Notes under the pieces: generated by a model
The model's input: only the letters and a program-made list of their open reading frames with translations
What the model was told of the DNA's origin: nothing
Database searches by the model: none
Part shown: positions 11,218-20,098 of the stretch, one piece after another
How the letters are laid out: each line of letters opens with the position of its first letter
Position numbering within the stretch: the first letter of the stretch is position 1
Position numbers and translations under genes: made by a program
Assembly (NCBI RefSeq): GCF_947498635.1
Contig: NZ_CANMKV010000015.1
Location: 1-64,000 of the forward strand
Origin: an uncultured Microbulbifer sp.
GTDB taxonomy: Bacteria > Pseudomonadota > Gammaproteobacteria > Pseudomonadales > Cellvibrionaceae
DNA: 64,000 bases
Direction: 5' to 3'

Positions 11218-11895
11218 GTGGGTGAATCCATTGTGGTGCGCCATGGGCAGGCGTCCTTCGGCGCTGATGACTACGATAATCTCTCTGACGTCGGCTGGCA
11301 GCAGTCGCGTTGGTTGGGGGATTACTGGCGCCAGACCGGACAGCAATTCGACCGAATTCTTTGCGGTAACCTGCGCCGGCACCGGCAGACCACCGAGGGC
11401 ATTGGAGAAGGTCTTGGTATTGATATAGGGAATCGCTTGACGGTAATTCCGCAACTGGATGAGTTCGATTTTCTTGAAGTGGCGCGTCTCTACAGCGAGA
11501 GAAATCCCACCGCCGCGCCTGGTGCCACGGCTCCCCGTGCCGATTTTTACCGCTTTTTAATGCAGGGAATGCTGGCCTGGTCATTAGGGGAAATCGCACC
11601 GGCAGAGAGTTGGCGGGAATTCGAAGACCGCATTCGTGAAGTTCTAGATTTCATCGGTGACAGCCCCAAGGGCAGCAAAACTCTGGTGGTCAGCTCTGGT
11701 GGTGTTATTGCCATGATGGTGCGGCAAGTATTGGGTGGCCCTCCCGAATCGGTAATCAAACTCAATATGCAAATCCAGAATACCGGCACCAGTCGTTTTT
11801 TCTCTAGTGCTGGGCGGGGCCTCAGCCTGAATAGCTTCAATCATGTGCCTCATCTGGAGAGGGATGAGCGCCATACATCTGTTACCTACAGTTAA
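11218..11895 (+). CDS. histidine phosphatase superfamily protein with altered second His motif
   Basis: Start GTG 11218 is chosen because AAAGAGGA lies seven bases upstream and the protein then begins at the first beta strand ([14 protein letters not shown]). The frame continues upstream without support. The 225-residue product has the RHG phosphohistidine motif at residues 8-10. At the usual second catalytic His (VSHGG) it reads VSSGG, near residue 160. It starts an operon with an acyl-CoA dehydrogenase (29 bases downstream), an APH kinase and two SDRs. A phosphatase beside a kinase that phosphorylates hydroxyacyl-CoA could act on a pathway intermediate, but this is speculation. It may also be a divergent or non-catalytic family member. 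Confidence 0.8.
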   Translation: MGESIVVRHGQASFGADDYDNLSDVGWQQSRWLGDYWRQTGQQFDRILCGNLRRHRQTTEGIGEGLGIDIGNRLTVIPQLDEFDFLEVARLYSERNPTAAPGATAPRADFYRFLMQGMLAWSLGEIAPAESWREFEDRIREVLDFIGDSPKGSKTLVVSSGGVIAMMVRQVLGGPPESVIKLNMQIQNTGTSRFFSSAGRGLSLNSFNHVPHLERDERHTSVTYS

Positions 11896-11924
11896 ACCTA
11901 CAGCTTAATCCGGGGTGGAAAAAC

Positions 11925-13157
11925 ATGGAGTTTGAATATTCAGAAAAGGTGCAGGGCCTGCTGCAGCGACTCAAAGATTTTATGCGGGCACATGTCATTC
12001 CCGCTGAGAGTATCTATCTGCAGCAGCTGCAGGAAGACCGCTGGGGTGAGCCCCCCATTATGGAGGGCTTAAAAGAAAAGGCCCGTGAAGCAGAACTTTG
12101 GAATTTGTTCTTGCCCGATTCACGTTATGGTGCCGGCCTTACCAACCTGGAATATGCGCCATTGGCGGAAGAGATGGGCAAGGTTCTGTTCGCTTCCGAA
12201 ATTTTTAATTGCAGCGCGCCGGATACCGGCAATATGGAAGTGTTGGCTCAGTACGGATCACAAGCACAGCGCGAAGCTTGGCTGCGGCCACTGCTAGAAG
12301 GCCGCATTCGCTCGGCATTTGCTATGACCGAGCCCAAGGTGGCTTCCTCCGATGCCACGAATATTGAAACCTCCATCGTGCGCGATGGCGATAACTATGT
12401 CATTAATGGTCACAAGTTTTATATCAGTGGTCTGATGAACAAGCGCTGCAAAGTCATGATTGTGATGGGCAAGACCGATCCCAGCAATCATGATCGTCAT
12501 TGCCAACAGTCGCAAATCCTGGTCCCCACGGATACTGCCGGGGTGAAAATAATTCGGCCCATGCAGGTATTTGGCTACGACGATGCCCCGGAGGGGCATG
12601 CCGAAGTTATTTTTGAGAATGTGCGGGTGCCAACCTCAAACTTGATCCTTGGAGAGGGGCGCGGTTTTGAAATTGCTCAGGGGCGTTTGGGTCCGGGCAG
12701 AATCCATCACTGTATGCGGTTAATTGGTCAGGCTCAGCGCGCGCTGGAAACAATGGCGAGCCGTGCGGAAACCCGTGTTGTCTTTGGGCGCCCAATGAGT
12801 AAGCAGGGTTCTGTACGTGAGGATATTGCCAAGTCCGCCTGTGAAATTGAACAGGCGCGTTTACTAACTTTAAAAGCCGCCGCACAAATGGATCGGTTTG
12901 GCAATAAAGCGGCCAAAGACCTGATTGCGATGATCAAAATTGTTGCGCCGCAAATGGCCTGCAACGTGATTGACCGTGCGATCCAGATTCATGGCGCGGC
13001 GGGGTTAAGCCAGGACTATAGCCTGGCTCATCACTACGCTTATGCACGCACTATCCGTTTGGCGGATGGTCCCGATCAGGTGCATATGATGCAGTTGGGG
13101 CGCAATCTGGCGGCTCGTTACGCTGCGGAGACAGCACAGGGAGAGGAGCATGTCTGA
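11925..13157 (+). CDS. acyl-CoA dehydrogenase, ACAD10/ACAD11-like
   Basis: A 410-residue flavoprotein. The N-terminal helical domain is followed by the FAD-binding [15 protein letters not shown] segment (about residues 125-140) and the beta domain. The C-terminal helical domain has [19 protein letters not shown] and [24 protein letters not shown]. The end reads [10 protein letters not shown], the ACAD10/11 version of the region near the active site. These enzymes process 4-phosphoryl-acyl-CoA made by a linked APH kinase, which is encoded by the next gene with an eight-base overlap. This pairing corresponds to LvaC/LvaA of Pseudomonas putida. The adjacent phosphatase and SDRs fit catabolism of 4-hydroxy or 4-keto acids. 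Confidence 0.9.
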   Translation: MEFEYSEKVQGLLQRLKDFMRAHVIPAESIYLQQLQEDRWGEPPIMEGLKEKAREAELWNLFLPDSRYGAGLTNLEYAPLAEEMGKVLFASEIFNCSAPDTGNMEVLAQYGSQAQREAWLRPLLEGRIRSAFAMTEPKVASSDATNIETSIVRDGDNYVINGHKFYISGLMNKRCKVMIVMGKTDPSNHDRHCQQSQILVPTDTAGVKIIRPMQVFGYDDAPEGHAEVIFENVRVPTSNLILGEGRGFEIAQGRLGPGRIHHCMRLIGQAQRALETMASRAETRVVFGRPMSKQGSVREDIAKSACEIEQARLLTLKAAAQMDRFGNKAAKDLIAMIKIVAPQMACNVIDRAIQIHGAAGLSQDYSLAHHYAYARTIRLADGPDQVHMMQLGRNLAARYAAETAQGEEHV

Positions 13158-14205
13158 AACCGTCAAGGCATCGCGTAGTTCGGTGGAGGCTTTACCTCTG
13201 GAAAAGCTGCAGAGGTATCTCAGTGCAAAGGTTGAAGGTTTTTCCGGGCCGCTAAAAATAAGTAAGTTTTCCGGTGGCCAATCGAACCCAACGTTTAAGT
13301 TGGAAACGCCTTCGAATACTTATGTGCTGCGTCGGCAGCCACCGGGAAAACTGCTTAAATCTGCGCACGCCGTGGATCGTGAGTACCGTGTTATGTCAGT
13401 TTTGGCCAGTACTGCTGTACCGGTGCCCAAGGTTTTTCATTTATGTGAAGACCGGGATTTGATCGGCTCGATGTTTTACCTGATGGAATATTGCGAGGGG
13501 CGTATTTTCTGGAATGCGGCAATTCCTGAAGTGGACTCTCCTGTGCGCAGTGCCATGTACGATGAAATGAATCGGGTACTCGCCGCTCTACATAGTCTTG
13601 ACATCGATTCCCTGGGGCTATCCGATTACGGCCGCCCCGGAAATTATTTCCAACGGCAACTCGAGCGCTGGACGGGCCAATATCGTGCTTCTGAGACCCA
13701 GCCTATTGCGGCGATGGAGGAGTTGATGGAATGGCTGGGCACTACGCTACCCGAAGACGATGATCGAGTGGCCCTGGTACATGGCGATTACCGCCTCGAC
13801 AATATGATTTTCCACCCCGAAGAACCTAAAATTATTGCCCTGCTGGACTGGGAGCTCTCGACACTGGGTCATCCGTTTGCGGACCTTGCCTATCAGTGTA
13901 TGCAAATGCGGATGCCCGCTGGGAGCGACAAAATGTCTGGTCTGTTGGGGCTGGATCTTGCATCGCTGGGTATCCCTTCCGAGCAGGCCTATGTGGCGAA
14001 ATATTGCCAGCGTATGGGGATCGAGGGAATTGATCACTGGCCCTTCTATCTGGCGTTTAGCTTTTTCCGCCTGGCGGCGATCGTTCAAGGGGTGGCCAAG
14101 CGCGCACAGGAGGGCAATGCCTCCAACCGCAATGCGGCAAGTCTCGGCGCTCTGGTGGCACCCCTGGCGCAAACGGCAATGTGTATTGCTACCGAAGCGG
14201 ATTAG
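13150..14205 (+). CDS. APH-family kinase, probable hydroxyacyl-CoA kinase (LvaA/ACAD11-N like)
   Basis: A 351-residue aminoglycoside-phosphotransferase-fold protein. Key motifs: [12 protein letters not shown] (nucleotide loop, about residue 42), VLRRQPPG (lysine-equivalent strand), the catalytic loop [12 protein letters not shown] (about residue 213) and the metal-binding [13 protein letters not shown] (about residue 234). The [11 protein letters not shown] form and [11 protein letters not shown] are typical of the ACAD10/11 kinase domain rather than antibiotic resistance enzymes. It overlaps the acyl-CoA dehydrogenase gene by eight bases, implying translational coupling and joint function. 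In P. putida LvaA phosphorylates 4-hydroxyvaleryl-CoA; a similar substrate is inferred here. Confidence 0.88.
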   Translation: MSETVKASRSSVEALPLEKLQRYLSAKVEGFSGPLKISKFSGGQSNPTFKLETPSNTYVLRRQPPGKLLKSAHAVDREYRVMSVLASTAVPVPKVFHLCEDRDLIGSMFYLMEYCEGRIFWNAAIPEVDSPVRSAMYDEMNRVLAALHSLDIDSLGLSDYGRPGNYFQRQLERWTGQYRASETQPIAAMEELMEWLGTTLPEDDDRVALVHGDYRLDNMIFHPEEPKIIALLDWELSTLGHPFADLAYQCMQMRMPAGSDKMSGLLGLDLASLGIPSEQAYVAKYCQRMGIEGIDHWPFYLAFSFFRLAAIVQGVAKRAQEGNASNRNAASLGALVAPLAQTAMCIATEAD

Positions 14206-14259
14206 AAACACCGCTCAATAAAATATATTACGCTCAAGAGAGAATAATAAGGATAAAAA

Positions 14260-15036
14260 ATGATAAAAAATCTTTTTGATCTCACAGGTAAAATTGCCCT
14301 GGTAACGGGTGCGAGCCGCGGCATTGGCGAGGCAATTGCGAAGTTACTGGCTGAGCAGGGCGCCCACGTACTGGTCTCCAGCCGGAAACTGGAAGGTTGT
14401 CAGGCTGTTGCCGATGCGATCGTCGATGCCGGCGGTAAAGCGGAAGCTATGCCTTGCCATATTGGTAATATGGAGGACATCCAGAAAATATTTGCTGATA
14501 TACGCGAGCGCTTTGGTCGCCTGGATATTTTGGTAAATAACGCGGCCACCAACCCCTATTTTGGGCATGTTCTCGATACAGATCTCGCCGCATTTGAGAA
14601 AACGGTTGAAGTAAATATTCGCGGTTATTTCTTTATGTCTGTGGAAGCGGGAAAATTGATGCGAGAGCAGGGCGGTGGTGTGATTGTGAATACCGCCTCA
14701 GTGAATGCCCTGCAGCCCGGCGTTGGCCAAGGAATTTATTCCATTACCAAGGCGGCGGTAGTGAATATGACCAAGGCTTTCGCCAAGGAGTGTGCCCAGT
14801 TTAATATTCGCGTTAATGCCCTGCTGCCGGGGCTGACTAAAACCAAGTTTGCCGGGGCACTTTTCACTCACGAGGATATTTATAAAACAGCAATCGGCCA
14901 TATCCCCATGCACCGTCATGCCGAGCCGGAAGAAATGGCGGGTACCGTACTCTATCTGGTTTCCGATGCTTCCAGTTACACCACTGGCGAGTGTGTCGTG
15001 GTGGATGGTGGAATGACTTCCTGCGGGGGGATTTAG
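14260..15036 (+). CDS. short-chain dehydrogenase/reductase (SDR)
   Basis: A 258-residue classical SDR. It has TGASRGIG at residues 17-24 (cofactor glycine motif), NNAA near residue 92, catalytic Ser in NTASVNA, and Tyr/Lys in YSITKAA (about residues 158-162). VSSRK after the second strand, with Arg, suggests NADP(H) preference. A clear AAGGA lies eight bases before ATG 14260. It follows the kinase gene by 54 bases and is followed one base later by a second SDR frame. In the lva pathway an SDR (LvaD) interconverts 4-keto and 4-hydroxyacyl-CoA; this gene is a candidate for that step. Confidence 0.88.
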   Translation: MIKNLFDLTGKIALVTGASRGIGEAIAKLLAEQGAHVLVSSRKLEGCQAVADAIVDAGGKAEAMPCHIGNMEDIQKIFADIRERFGRLDILVNNAATNPYFGHVLDTDLAAFEKTVEVNIRGYFFMSVEAGKLMREQGGGVIVNTASVNALQPGVGQGIYSITKAAVVNMTKAFAKECAQFNIRVNALLPGLTKTKFAGALFTHEDIYKTAIGHIPMHRHAEPEEMAGTVLYLVSDASSYTTGECVVVDGGMTSCGGI

Positions 15037-15037
15037 T

Positions 15038-15814
15038 ATGCATGATCCAATATTGGACTTCAGTGATCAGGTTGCATTGATTACCGGCGCGGCCAGTGGT
15101 TTTGGCAAACTTTTGGCCTAAGAATTGGGTTCTCGTGGAGCGCGGTTGGTGCTTGGGGATATCAATGTAGAGGGGTTGATGCAACTCGCCGATGCGCTGG
15201 GCAGTGATGGTATCCAGGTCCGAGCGCAGCGCTGTGATGTCTCTAGCGAGGCGGATTGCGTTGCCCTGGTGCAATTGGCCCAATCTGAATTTGGTGGCTT
15301 AAGTATGGCGATTAATAACGCCGGTATCGCCCCGCCGATGATGTCTCTCAAGCAGACGGACGAAGCGATCATGGACAATCAGTACAATGTAAATCTGAAG
15401 GGGGTTTTTTTGGGTTTGAAACATCAGCTGCCACTGATGAAAGATCGCGGAGGTGTCGTCCTGAATGTCTCCTCCATGGCCGGCCTGGGCGGCGCGCCGA
15501 AAATAGCTTCCTACGCGGCGGCCAAGCACGGGGTAATTGGATTGACTAAAACGGCAGCTATGGAAAATGCCAAGTATGGTATTCGTGTTAATGCGATCTG
15601 CCCTTTCTACTGTCTGACTCCCATGGTGACTGCTGTAGAAGCTCCCGGGGCCAGTCCGGAAGAGGTGCAAGAATTTCTTGCTCTAGGTTGCCCGATGAAA
15701 CGCCTTGGAAATCCCGAAGAAGTGGTCGCTGCTATGTTGATGTTGCTCTCGCCTAAGATGACCTATGTGACCGGGCAGGCGTTGGCTGTGGATGGTGGAT
15801 TATCGGCTTATTAA
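15038..15814 (+). pseudogene. SDR gene interrupted by one in-frame TAA
   Basis: From ATG 15038 the frame encodes MHDPILDFSDQVALITGAAS and the glycine motif TGAASGFG. It meets TAA at 15119-15121 (codon 28), then continues uninterrupted in the same frame to 15814 with NNAG, NVSSMAG, SYAAAKHG and a normal SDR C-terminus (VTGQALAVDGG). Without the stop it would be 258 codons, the normal length. The lost codon was probably CAA or GAA (LLA-x-ELGSRGA). Restart at TTG 15125 would remove the cofactor-binding motif, so a functional product is unlikely. It is the last gene of the acyl-CoA operon. A sequencing error cannot be excluded. Confidence 0.85.
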
Positions 15815-15885
15815 TGTCGTAAGTTTAATAATACCGGTTTGTGATTGGGTTCTGAATAATCTAACGATTGCCTCGTTGACGATCT

Positions 15886-15931
15886 CAGCCCGAAAAACCT
15901 CTAATGTTGGGGGGTAATCGGGCTGGTTTTC
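15886..15931 (+). terminator. intrinsic terminator of the acyl-CoA/SDR operon
   Basis: Stem CAGCCCGA (15886-15893) pairs with TCGGGCTG (15918-15925), followed by GGTTTT. It lies 70 bases after the broken SDR and before a convergent gene. Confidence 0.65.
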
Positions 15932-15973
15932 TGTGATTTTGGTTGAACCATTTAATCTTTGAATCTAACAATT

Positions 15974-16732
15974 TTATTCGCAGATATTTGCCTCTTGTGA
16001 GACCTTATATTTTTTAAGCAGAGATACATAAGTGCCGGTTTCGCAAAGTCGGGACAGGCCATGGTTGAACGCATCTCTTATGGCTTCTTCCTTAAATGCC
16101 ATCTTAAACTTTGAAACTGGATCGAATATCCTGTGGATATCGACTTCATCCATCGTGTGTCCTTGTTTGTTTGATAGATAAGAAAAAATAGCCCTATCAA
16201 TAATGGCTACAGAGTTGTCTCTCTGCCAGAACTCCTGAACCTGTTTCCTTGAGTCGCCGATTTCCACATAGTATTTGTGGAGGGGTTTTCCAGGGTGGAA
16301 TAGAGCTGCAAACTGCGTTCCCAGATCTGAGTGGGCGCCCTGCCAGGCTATGATGTGGTGTCCTGCCAGGTCGGAGATTTTTTCGATTTTGATGTTGTCC
16401 TTTTTTTTGCTGATGGCAGAGTTCACAAACCCAATATAGTTGTTGGAATAATAAATCTTGCCATTTTGACCTAGAACATTTGTCTCGGCATCAGCAATAC
16501 CGTGTGCAATGGCGCCTTGAATTTCTGCCCAGCCCATTTGTAAAAAAGACACGGTGTGGCCTGGGAGGGATTGAAGAATAATGTCTACTTCTAGTCCACT
16601 TTGTGCATGATTAATTATATAGGGTGGCGCATCGTGAGATATGGCAACTTTTAACTCCTTTGAATGGCAGGGAAAAATAAAGCAAAGCAGAAGAAAGAAT
16701 AAGGATAGAGAAGATATTACTTTCAGTGACAT
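15974..16732 (-). CDS. periplasmic solute-binding protein, family 3 type
   Basis: A 252-residue protein with a signal peptide (residues 1-24, FFLLLCFIFPCHSKE). The mature protein begins LKVAISHDAPPYI, typical of SBP_bac_3 amino-acid or sensor binding proteins. A second lobe contains DSRKQVQEFWQRDNSVAIID. The C-terminus has ALNHGL-like FNHGLSRLCETGTYVSLLKKY, the normal end of the family. No ABC permease or ATPase gene lies beside it, so it is probably an orphan binding protein rather than part of a local transporter. The ligand is unknown. It is convergent with the SDR operon. Confidence 0.82.
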   Translation of the reverse strand: MSLKVISSLSLFFLLLCFIFPCHSKELKVAISHDAPPYIINHAQSGLEVDIILQSLPGHTVSFLQMGWAEIQGAIAHGIADAETNVLGQNGKIYYSNNYIGFVNSAISKKKDNIKIEKISDLAGHHIIAWQGAHSDLGTQFAALFHPGKPLHKYYVEIGDSRKQVQEFWQRDNSVAIIDRAIFSYLSNKQGHTMDEVDIHRIFDPVSKFKMAFKEEAIRDAFNHGLSRLCETGTYVSLLKKYKVSQEANICE

Positions 16733-16871
16733 ATTGGTGGTATCTGCTATGTAGATGGCCCAAATTCTGAAGGGATTGCACTGGGATCGGTCAATTCGAT
16801 TGATCCATCGTTGTCATTGGTCCTAGTATTTTTCCGAGTGTTAAGTATACCCAAACGTACCATTTCTCGGG

Positions 16872-17450
16872 TTAAAGTGATGCCAGGGATTGGCGAACGA
16901 TGTTTAGATGGGAAACCGGGATGCCATTTTTAAAATAGGCCCCCGTAAAATCCACTTGCTGCACCTCGATATAACTTGAGAGTAGAGGGCATCCCCAATA
17001 GGGATTAGCCCCCCACCAGCCATATTTCCCTGCCGTCCTCGGGTTTCTTTGGAAAAAATTATGTGCCTGGCGGACATTGTCATATCTTAATCTAAAGGTT
17101 CTATTGTCGAACACACTGTGTGCATCGAAAATTACGAGGTGGCTTAGGGTAATACCCATACGCCCAAGAATATTCGCCAGTTTGATTGCAGAGTTTCCCC
17201 CCCGGCTATAACCAAAAAGCAGAAGGAATTTTCCCTGTGCGGCCCCCTGCATTAGGTAGCGCCGTACCCGGCGCTTTGCAACGGGGCTGAACATGGCTCC
17301 GCCCATTTGGTTGACCCAGGTGCGCAGCGCCTGATTGTCTCCCGCATTTGGGCCCCCTGCGCCATAGATGCCGGCTACGGCCAGTGTCTTTCTCGATACC
17401 AGGTCTCTGTCTGGGTGAGCAGTGGGAATCCCATTGTTGATTAGGGTCAT
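16872..17450 (-). CDS. putative alpha/beta hydrolase-like protein
   Basis: A 192-residue protein without a signal peptide. The central motif LLLFGYSRGGNSAIKLA (about residues 75-91) is a nucleophile elbow G-x-S-x-G. A strand with a possible acid follows (LVIFDAHSVFD, about residue 112), and a C-terminal His is in VSHLNIV. This order fits a serine alpha/beta hydrolase, perhaps DUF2235-like. It is the third gene of a minus-strand group after a sigma factor and a probable anti-sigma factor, 123 bases from the latter. No Shine-Dalgarno sequence is evident, so a downstream start is possible. Substrate unknown. Confidence 0.6.
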   Translation of the reverse strand: MTLINNGIPTAHPDRDLVSRKTLAVAGIYGAGGPNAGDNQALRTWVNQMGGAMFSPVAKRRVRRYLMQGAAQGKFLLLFGYSRGGNSAIKLANILGRMGITLSHLVIFDAHSVFDNRTFRLRYDNVRQAHNFFQRNPRTAGKYGWWGANPYWGCPLLSSYIEVQQVDFTGAYFKNGIPVSHLNIVRQSLASL

Positions 17451-17573
17451 TAAGATACTGCCGAATTACCCTTGGATACTTTATTCTGCCCTCTAGCCAA
17501 GCTTAAGAGGGGATTCTGTAAGCGGTGTGGGATCTCAAACAATAGCGACAAAAAGACCAATGGAATTTCGGCA

Positions 17574-18023
17574 CTAGGGCAGCAGGCGACAGCGCTTCTG
17601 CGCAGCCTTGCGCAGTTCGCGAGGCAATGCCTGTTCCTCTGTCGCTTTTTGCTGGTATCGCCATTCCTGGCAGAGGGCAGCATAATTTTGAGCGCTGACT
17701 TGATCCTTTAGACGCTGCCATGGGTCTGGGATCGCTTCAGGCTCCGGTGGAGGGGGTTGCCATTGAGAAAACTCCTGGGTCGTTAACTGAAGCTCACTAC
17801 CCGATGTCATACCGGGGGTTCTGGCGCCCAGGTGCTGTGCAGGGTGAATCAACATTAAAAGTGCTGTCACTAATGCACAGCTCAAGGACGCTCCGGACAA
17901 CATCCGCGCTATATCCTTTTTCGGCTGATAACCACTGGCTTGCAGCAGGACTTCATTGTCCAACTGTTGCGGGGAGGTAAAAGCTGACACCTCTTCGCGG
18001 TATTGGTGTTCCCAGTTACTCAT
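17574..18023 (-). CDS. putative membrane anti-sigma factor
   Basis: A 149-residue protein of the shape expected for a single-pass anti-sigma factor. A cytoplasmic N-terminus (about residues 1-42) is followed by one hydrophobic segment (SCALVTALLMLI, about 48-59). A periplasmic tail carries a proline-rich stretch (QPPPPEPEAIPDP) and a charged C-terminus. No ZAS zinc motif (HxxxCxxC) is visible, so the call rests mainly on position. It starts 13 bases after the sigma-factor gene and is almost certainly co-transcribed with it. Confidence 0.55.
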   Translation of the reverse strand: MSNWEHQYREEVSAFTSPQQLDNEVLLQASGYQPKKDIARMLSGASLSCALVTALLMLIHPAQHLGARTPGMTSGSELQLTTQEFSQWQPPPPEPEAIPDPWQRLKDQVSAQNYAALCQEWRYQQKATEEQALPRELRKAAQKRCRLLP

Positions 18024-18036
18024 GCTTCTACCTCTA

Positions 18037-18564
18037 TCACTCTTTTATGGCCTCCACTTGCCAGGGTTTTGCTTCTGATCCGTAAATCAAGGTTTCTACT
18101 TGTTGTCTTGCTAGCTGGTAGTACTCTCGGCATTTTTTTAGAGACATCTTTTCAATATCAGCGACTGTGGCAAGAGAAAGCTTGCATTCCATGTGCAGTA
18201 ACAACACATTGCGTTGCAGTAACGGGAGTTTTTGTATGGCAGCGATAACCTTATTTTGTTCGGACATCATTTGCGACGAAGTTTGACCGGTTGGACTTGA
18301 GTATTCCCGCAGAGCTTTGTTGACTTGAATAAACAGCCAATTGCGAAATAGCCGGCCGTGAAGTTGTGGAGGGTCTTCCAATACGTTTTGCCAAAGGGTC
18401 TGCAGCAGTTGTGTCGTAGAAGTAGATGCCATTTGAACACAATAACGGTATAGAGCATCTTTGTGACGGGCGTAAAGAGGCCTGAAAACAGCCAGGCTGC
18501 GCGTTTCTCGGTAATGTTCGAGAAGCGATTCATCGGAGTAATGTTGGAATGCTTTACGAGACAA
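18037..18564 (-). CDS. ECF-like RNA polymerase sigma factor
   Basis: A 175-residue protein. The N-terminal region (FQHYSDESLLEHYRETRSLAVF, then LYARHKDALYRYCVQM) matches sigma region 2. The C-terminal half (AIQKLPLLQRNVLLLHMECKL, then ATVADIEKMSLKKCREYYQLA) matches the region 4 helix-turn-helix, LP..QR.V..L. The spacing and length fit group 4 (ECF) sigma factors, though region 2 is divergent. It heads a minus-strand operon with a probable membrane anti-sigma factor and a hydrolase. Such pairs usually sense an envelope signal; the regulon is unknown. The 375-base upstream gap would hold its promoter. Confidence 0.75.
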   Translation of the reverse strand: MSRKAFQHYSDESLLEHYRETRSLAVFRPLYARHKDALYRYCVQMASTSTTQLLQTLWQNVLEDPPQLHGRLFRNWLFIQVNKALREYSSPTGQTSSQMMSEQNKVIAAIQKLPLLQRNVLLLHMECKLSLATVADIEKMSLKKCREYYQLARQQVETLIYGSEAKPWQVEAIKE

Positions 18565-18939
18565 GGTGTCGTGCCTCCATACGCCGATAATCCGGGCTCT
18601 AGAAGTTGTTTGGCCAGGATTTATGCGGCGTTGATCCTAAAAATTGTAGTATGTTTAAGCGGCAAAATTATTATCCTCAGAGCGGGCCAGCGAAGTTATT
18701 CGTGGGCCGACCTAGACTCTTTGGGCCTGCGAAGTATAGATGGCCCAGTCCTGCCAGGTTTTACATCGGGTAACGGGTAACGCCATATTTTGATGAACGG
18801 TCGTTTGACGCGCTATCCCTCTTTTAGCGGTCAAAATGGCACAAAATGTATTTATTTGGCTGAATTCATATTTATTGGTGAGATCACTGTTCTTCAGGCA
18901 GAGGTGCATACAGCTCAAGTGCTGCGCCCAAAAGTAGTG
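18565..18939. other. intergenic region between dinB and the sigma-factor gene
   Basis: This gap must contain the sigma-operon promoter on the minus strand and the 3' end of dinB. No strong inverted repeat, RNA gene or protein-coding frame with family motifs was found. Short open frames here lack ribosome binding sites. Confidence 0.5.
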
Positions 18940-20016
18940 TCAGTGGATAGGTAAATCCGGCAGGGGGAGAGGTAACTGCAATGGCCCATGCTCGGCGCGG
19001 AGGTCCTTTAATCGCAGCCCCACACCCAATAGTCGAATGGGAGCCGCACGTTTATCCCAGCACTCCTGTAAAAGCTGCCGGAACTCAGAAATCCGTCCCG
19101 CGCGGCTGTTGCGTTCATGGGTACTTTGAGAAAAGTCTGCATACTTAACTTTCACAGTGGCGCCATTTACTTCGTAGCGATCACCGAGTTTCTCCAGGCG
19201 TTCAAGTAGGCGCACATACAAGCTAGTCATTTCTTCCAGCCAGTCGTCAAATGCACGGAGATCTCTGTTGAACGTGCGCTCCACACTGACACTTTTTCGG
19301 GAGCCATCCCCAGTCACCGGGCGCTCATCAATGCCGCGGCTCAATTCGTACAGTCGGTGTCCAAATTTACCAAATGATTGACTCAGTTCTACCTGAGAAT
19401 ACAGCCTTAAGTCTGCACAAGTATGAATGCCAATACGGTGCATTTTCTCTGCGGTGACACGCCCGACTCCATGAATCTTATTGACTGGCAAGCGCAACAC
19501 GAACTGGTCGACCTCATCGGGAGTAATAACGGTGAGCCCATCAGGCTTGCGCCAATCACTGGCTATCTTGGCCAGGAACTTATTCGGGGCGACTCCGGCA
19601 GAGATCGTGATACCCAGAGTTTCCCTAACTCTCTGGCGGATCTCCTCGGCTATTAGTGTGGCGCTGCCGTGGCAGCGCCCACTATCGCTAACATCAAGGA
19701 AGGCCTCATCGAGTGATAGGGGCTCAATATCATCAGAGTAATCGAGGAATATCTCGCGAATCTGGCCGCTGACTTCCCGGTACTTGGCCATGTTACCGGG
19801 TACTACAATCAAGTCAGGACAGAGTTTCTTGGCCTGGGCGGTGGGCATGGCGGAGCGTACCCCATAGCGGCGCGCTTCATAATTGCAGGTAGAGATCACT
19901 CCGCGGCGATCGCTACTGCCGCCCACTGCGAGGGGGCGCCCACGTAGGTTGGGATCGTCACGCATTTCGACCGAGGCGTAGAAGCAATCGCAATCACAGT
20001 GAATAATCTTCCGCAT
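18940..20016 (-). CDS. dinB: DNA polymerase IV (Y-family, translesion)
   Basis: A 358-residue Y-family polymerase. It starts MRKIIHCDCDCFYASVEMRD with the catalytic Asp. The aromatic pair FY occupies the steric-gate position, Tyr where E. coli has Phe. The second catalytic site is SLDEAFLDVS (about residues 101-110). Helix-hairpin-helix motifs are in NKIHGVGRVTAEKM (about residue 180). The little-finger domain ends in RLLGVGLRLKDL, and a beta-clamp-binding-like tail QLPLPLP lies at the extreme C-terminus. The enzyme copies damaged DNA and is usually SOS-induced. A perfect LexA box sits two bases upstream of the start. There is no Shine-Dalgarno sequence. Confidence 0.95.
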   Translation of the reverse strand: MRKIIHCDCDCFYASVEMRDDPNLRGRPLAVGGSSDRRGVISTCNYEARRYGVRSAMPTAQAKKLCPDLIVVPGNMAKYREVSGQIREIFLDYSDDIEPLSLDEAFLDVSDSGRCHGSATLIAEEIRQRVRETLGITISAGVAPNKFLAKIASDWRKPDGLTVITPDEVDQFVLRLPVNKIHGVGRVTAEKMHRIGIHTCADLRLYSQVELSQSFGKFGHRLYELSRGIDERPVTGDGSRKSVSVERTFNRDLRAFDDWLEEMTSLYVRLLERLEKLGDRYEVNGATVKVKYADFSQSTHERNSRAGRISEFRQLLQECWDKRAAPIRLLGVGLRLKDLRAEHGPLQLPLPLPDLPIH

Positions 20017-20017
20017 G

Positions 20018-20033
20018 CTGTGATTATATACAG
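20018..20033 (-). promoter_or_regulatory. LexA (SOS) box at the dinB promoter
   Basis: CTGTGATTATATACAG fits CTGT-N8-ACAG exactly. On the minus strand it contains TATAAT, a perfect -10 element, ending six bases before the dinB ATG. LexA would therefore block promoter access directly. The position predicts a transcript beginning at or next to the start codon. Confidence 0.88.
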
Positions 20034-20098
20034 TGTTTTATCGTGCCAGGAAGTTATTTATGCCAGTGGTCTAACCCGGCTGGAAAACAGGTAGGTGA

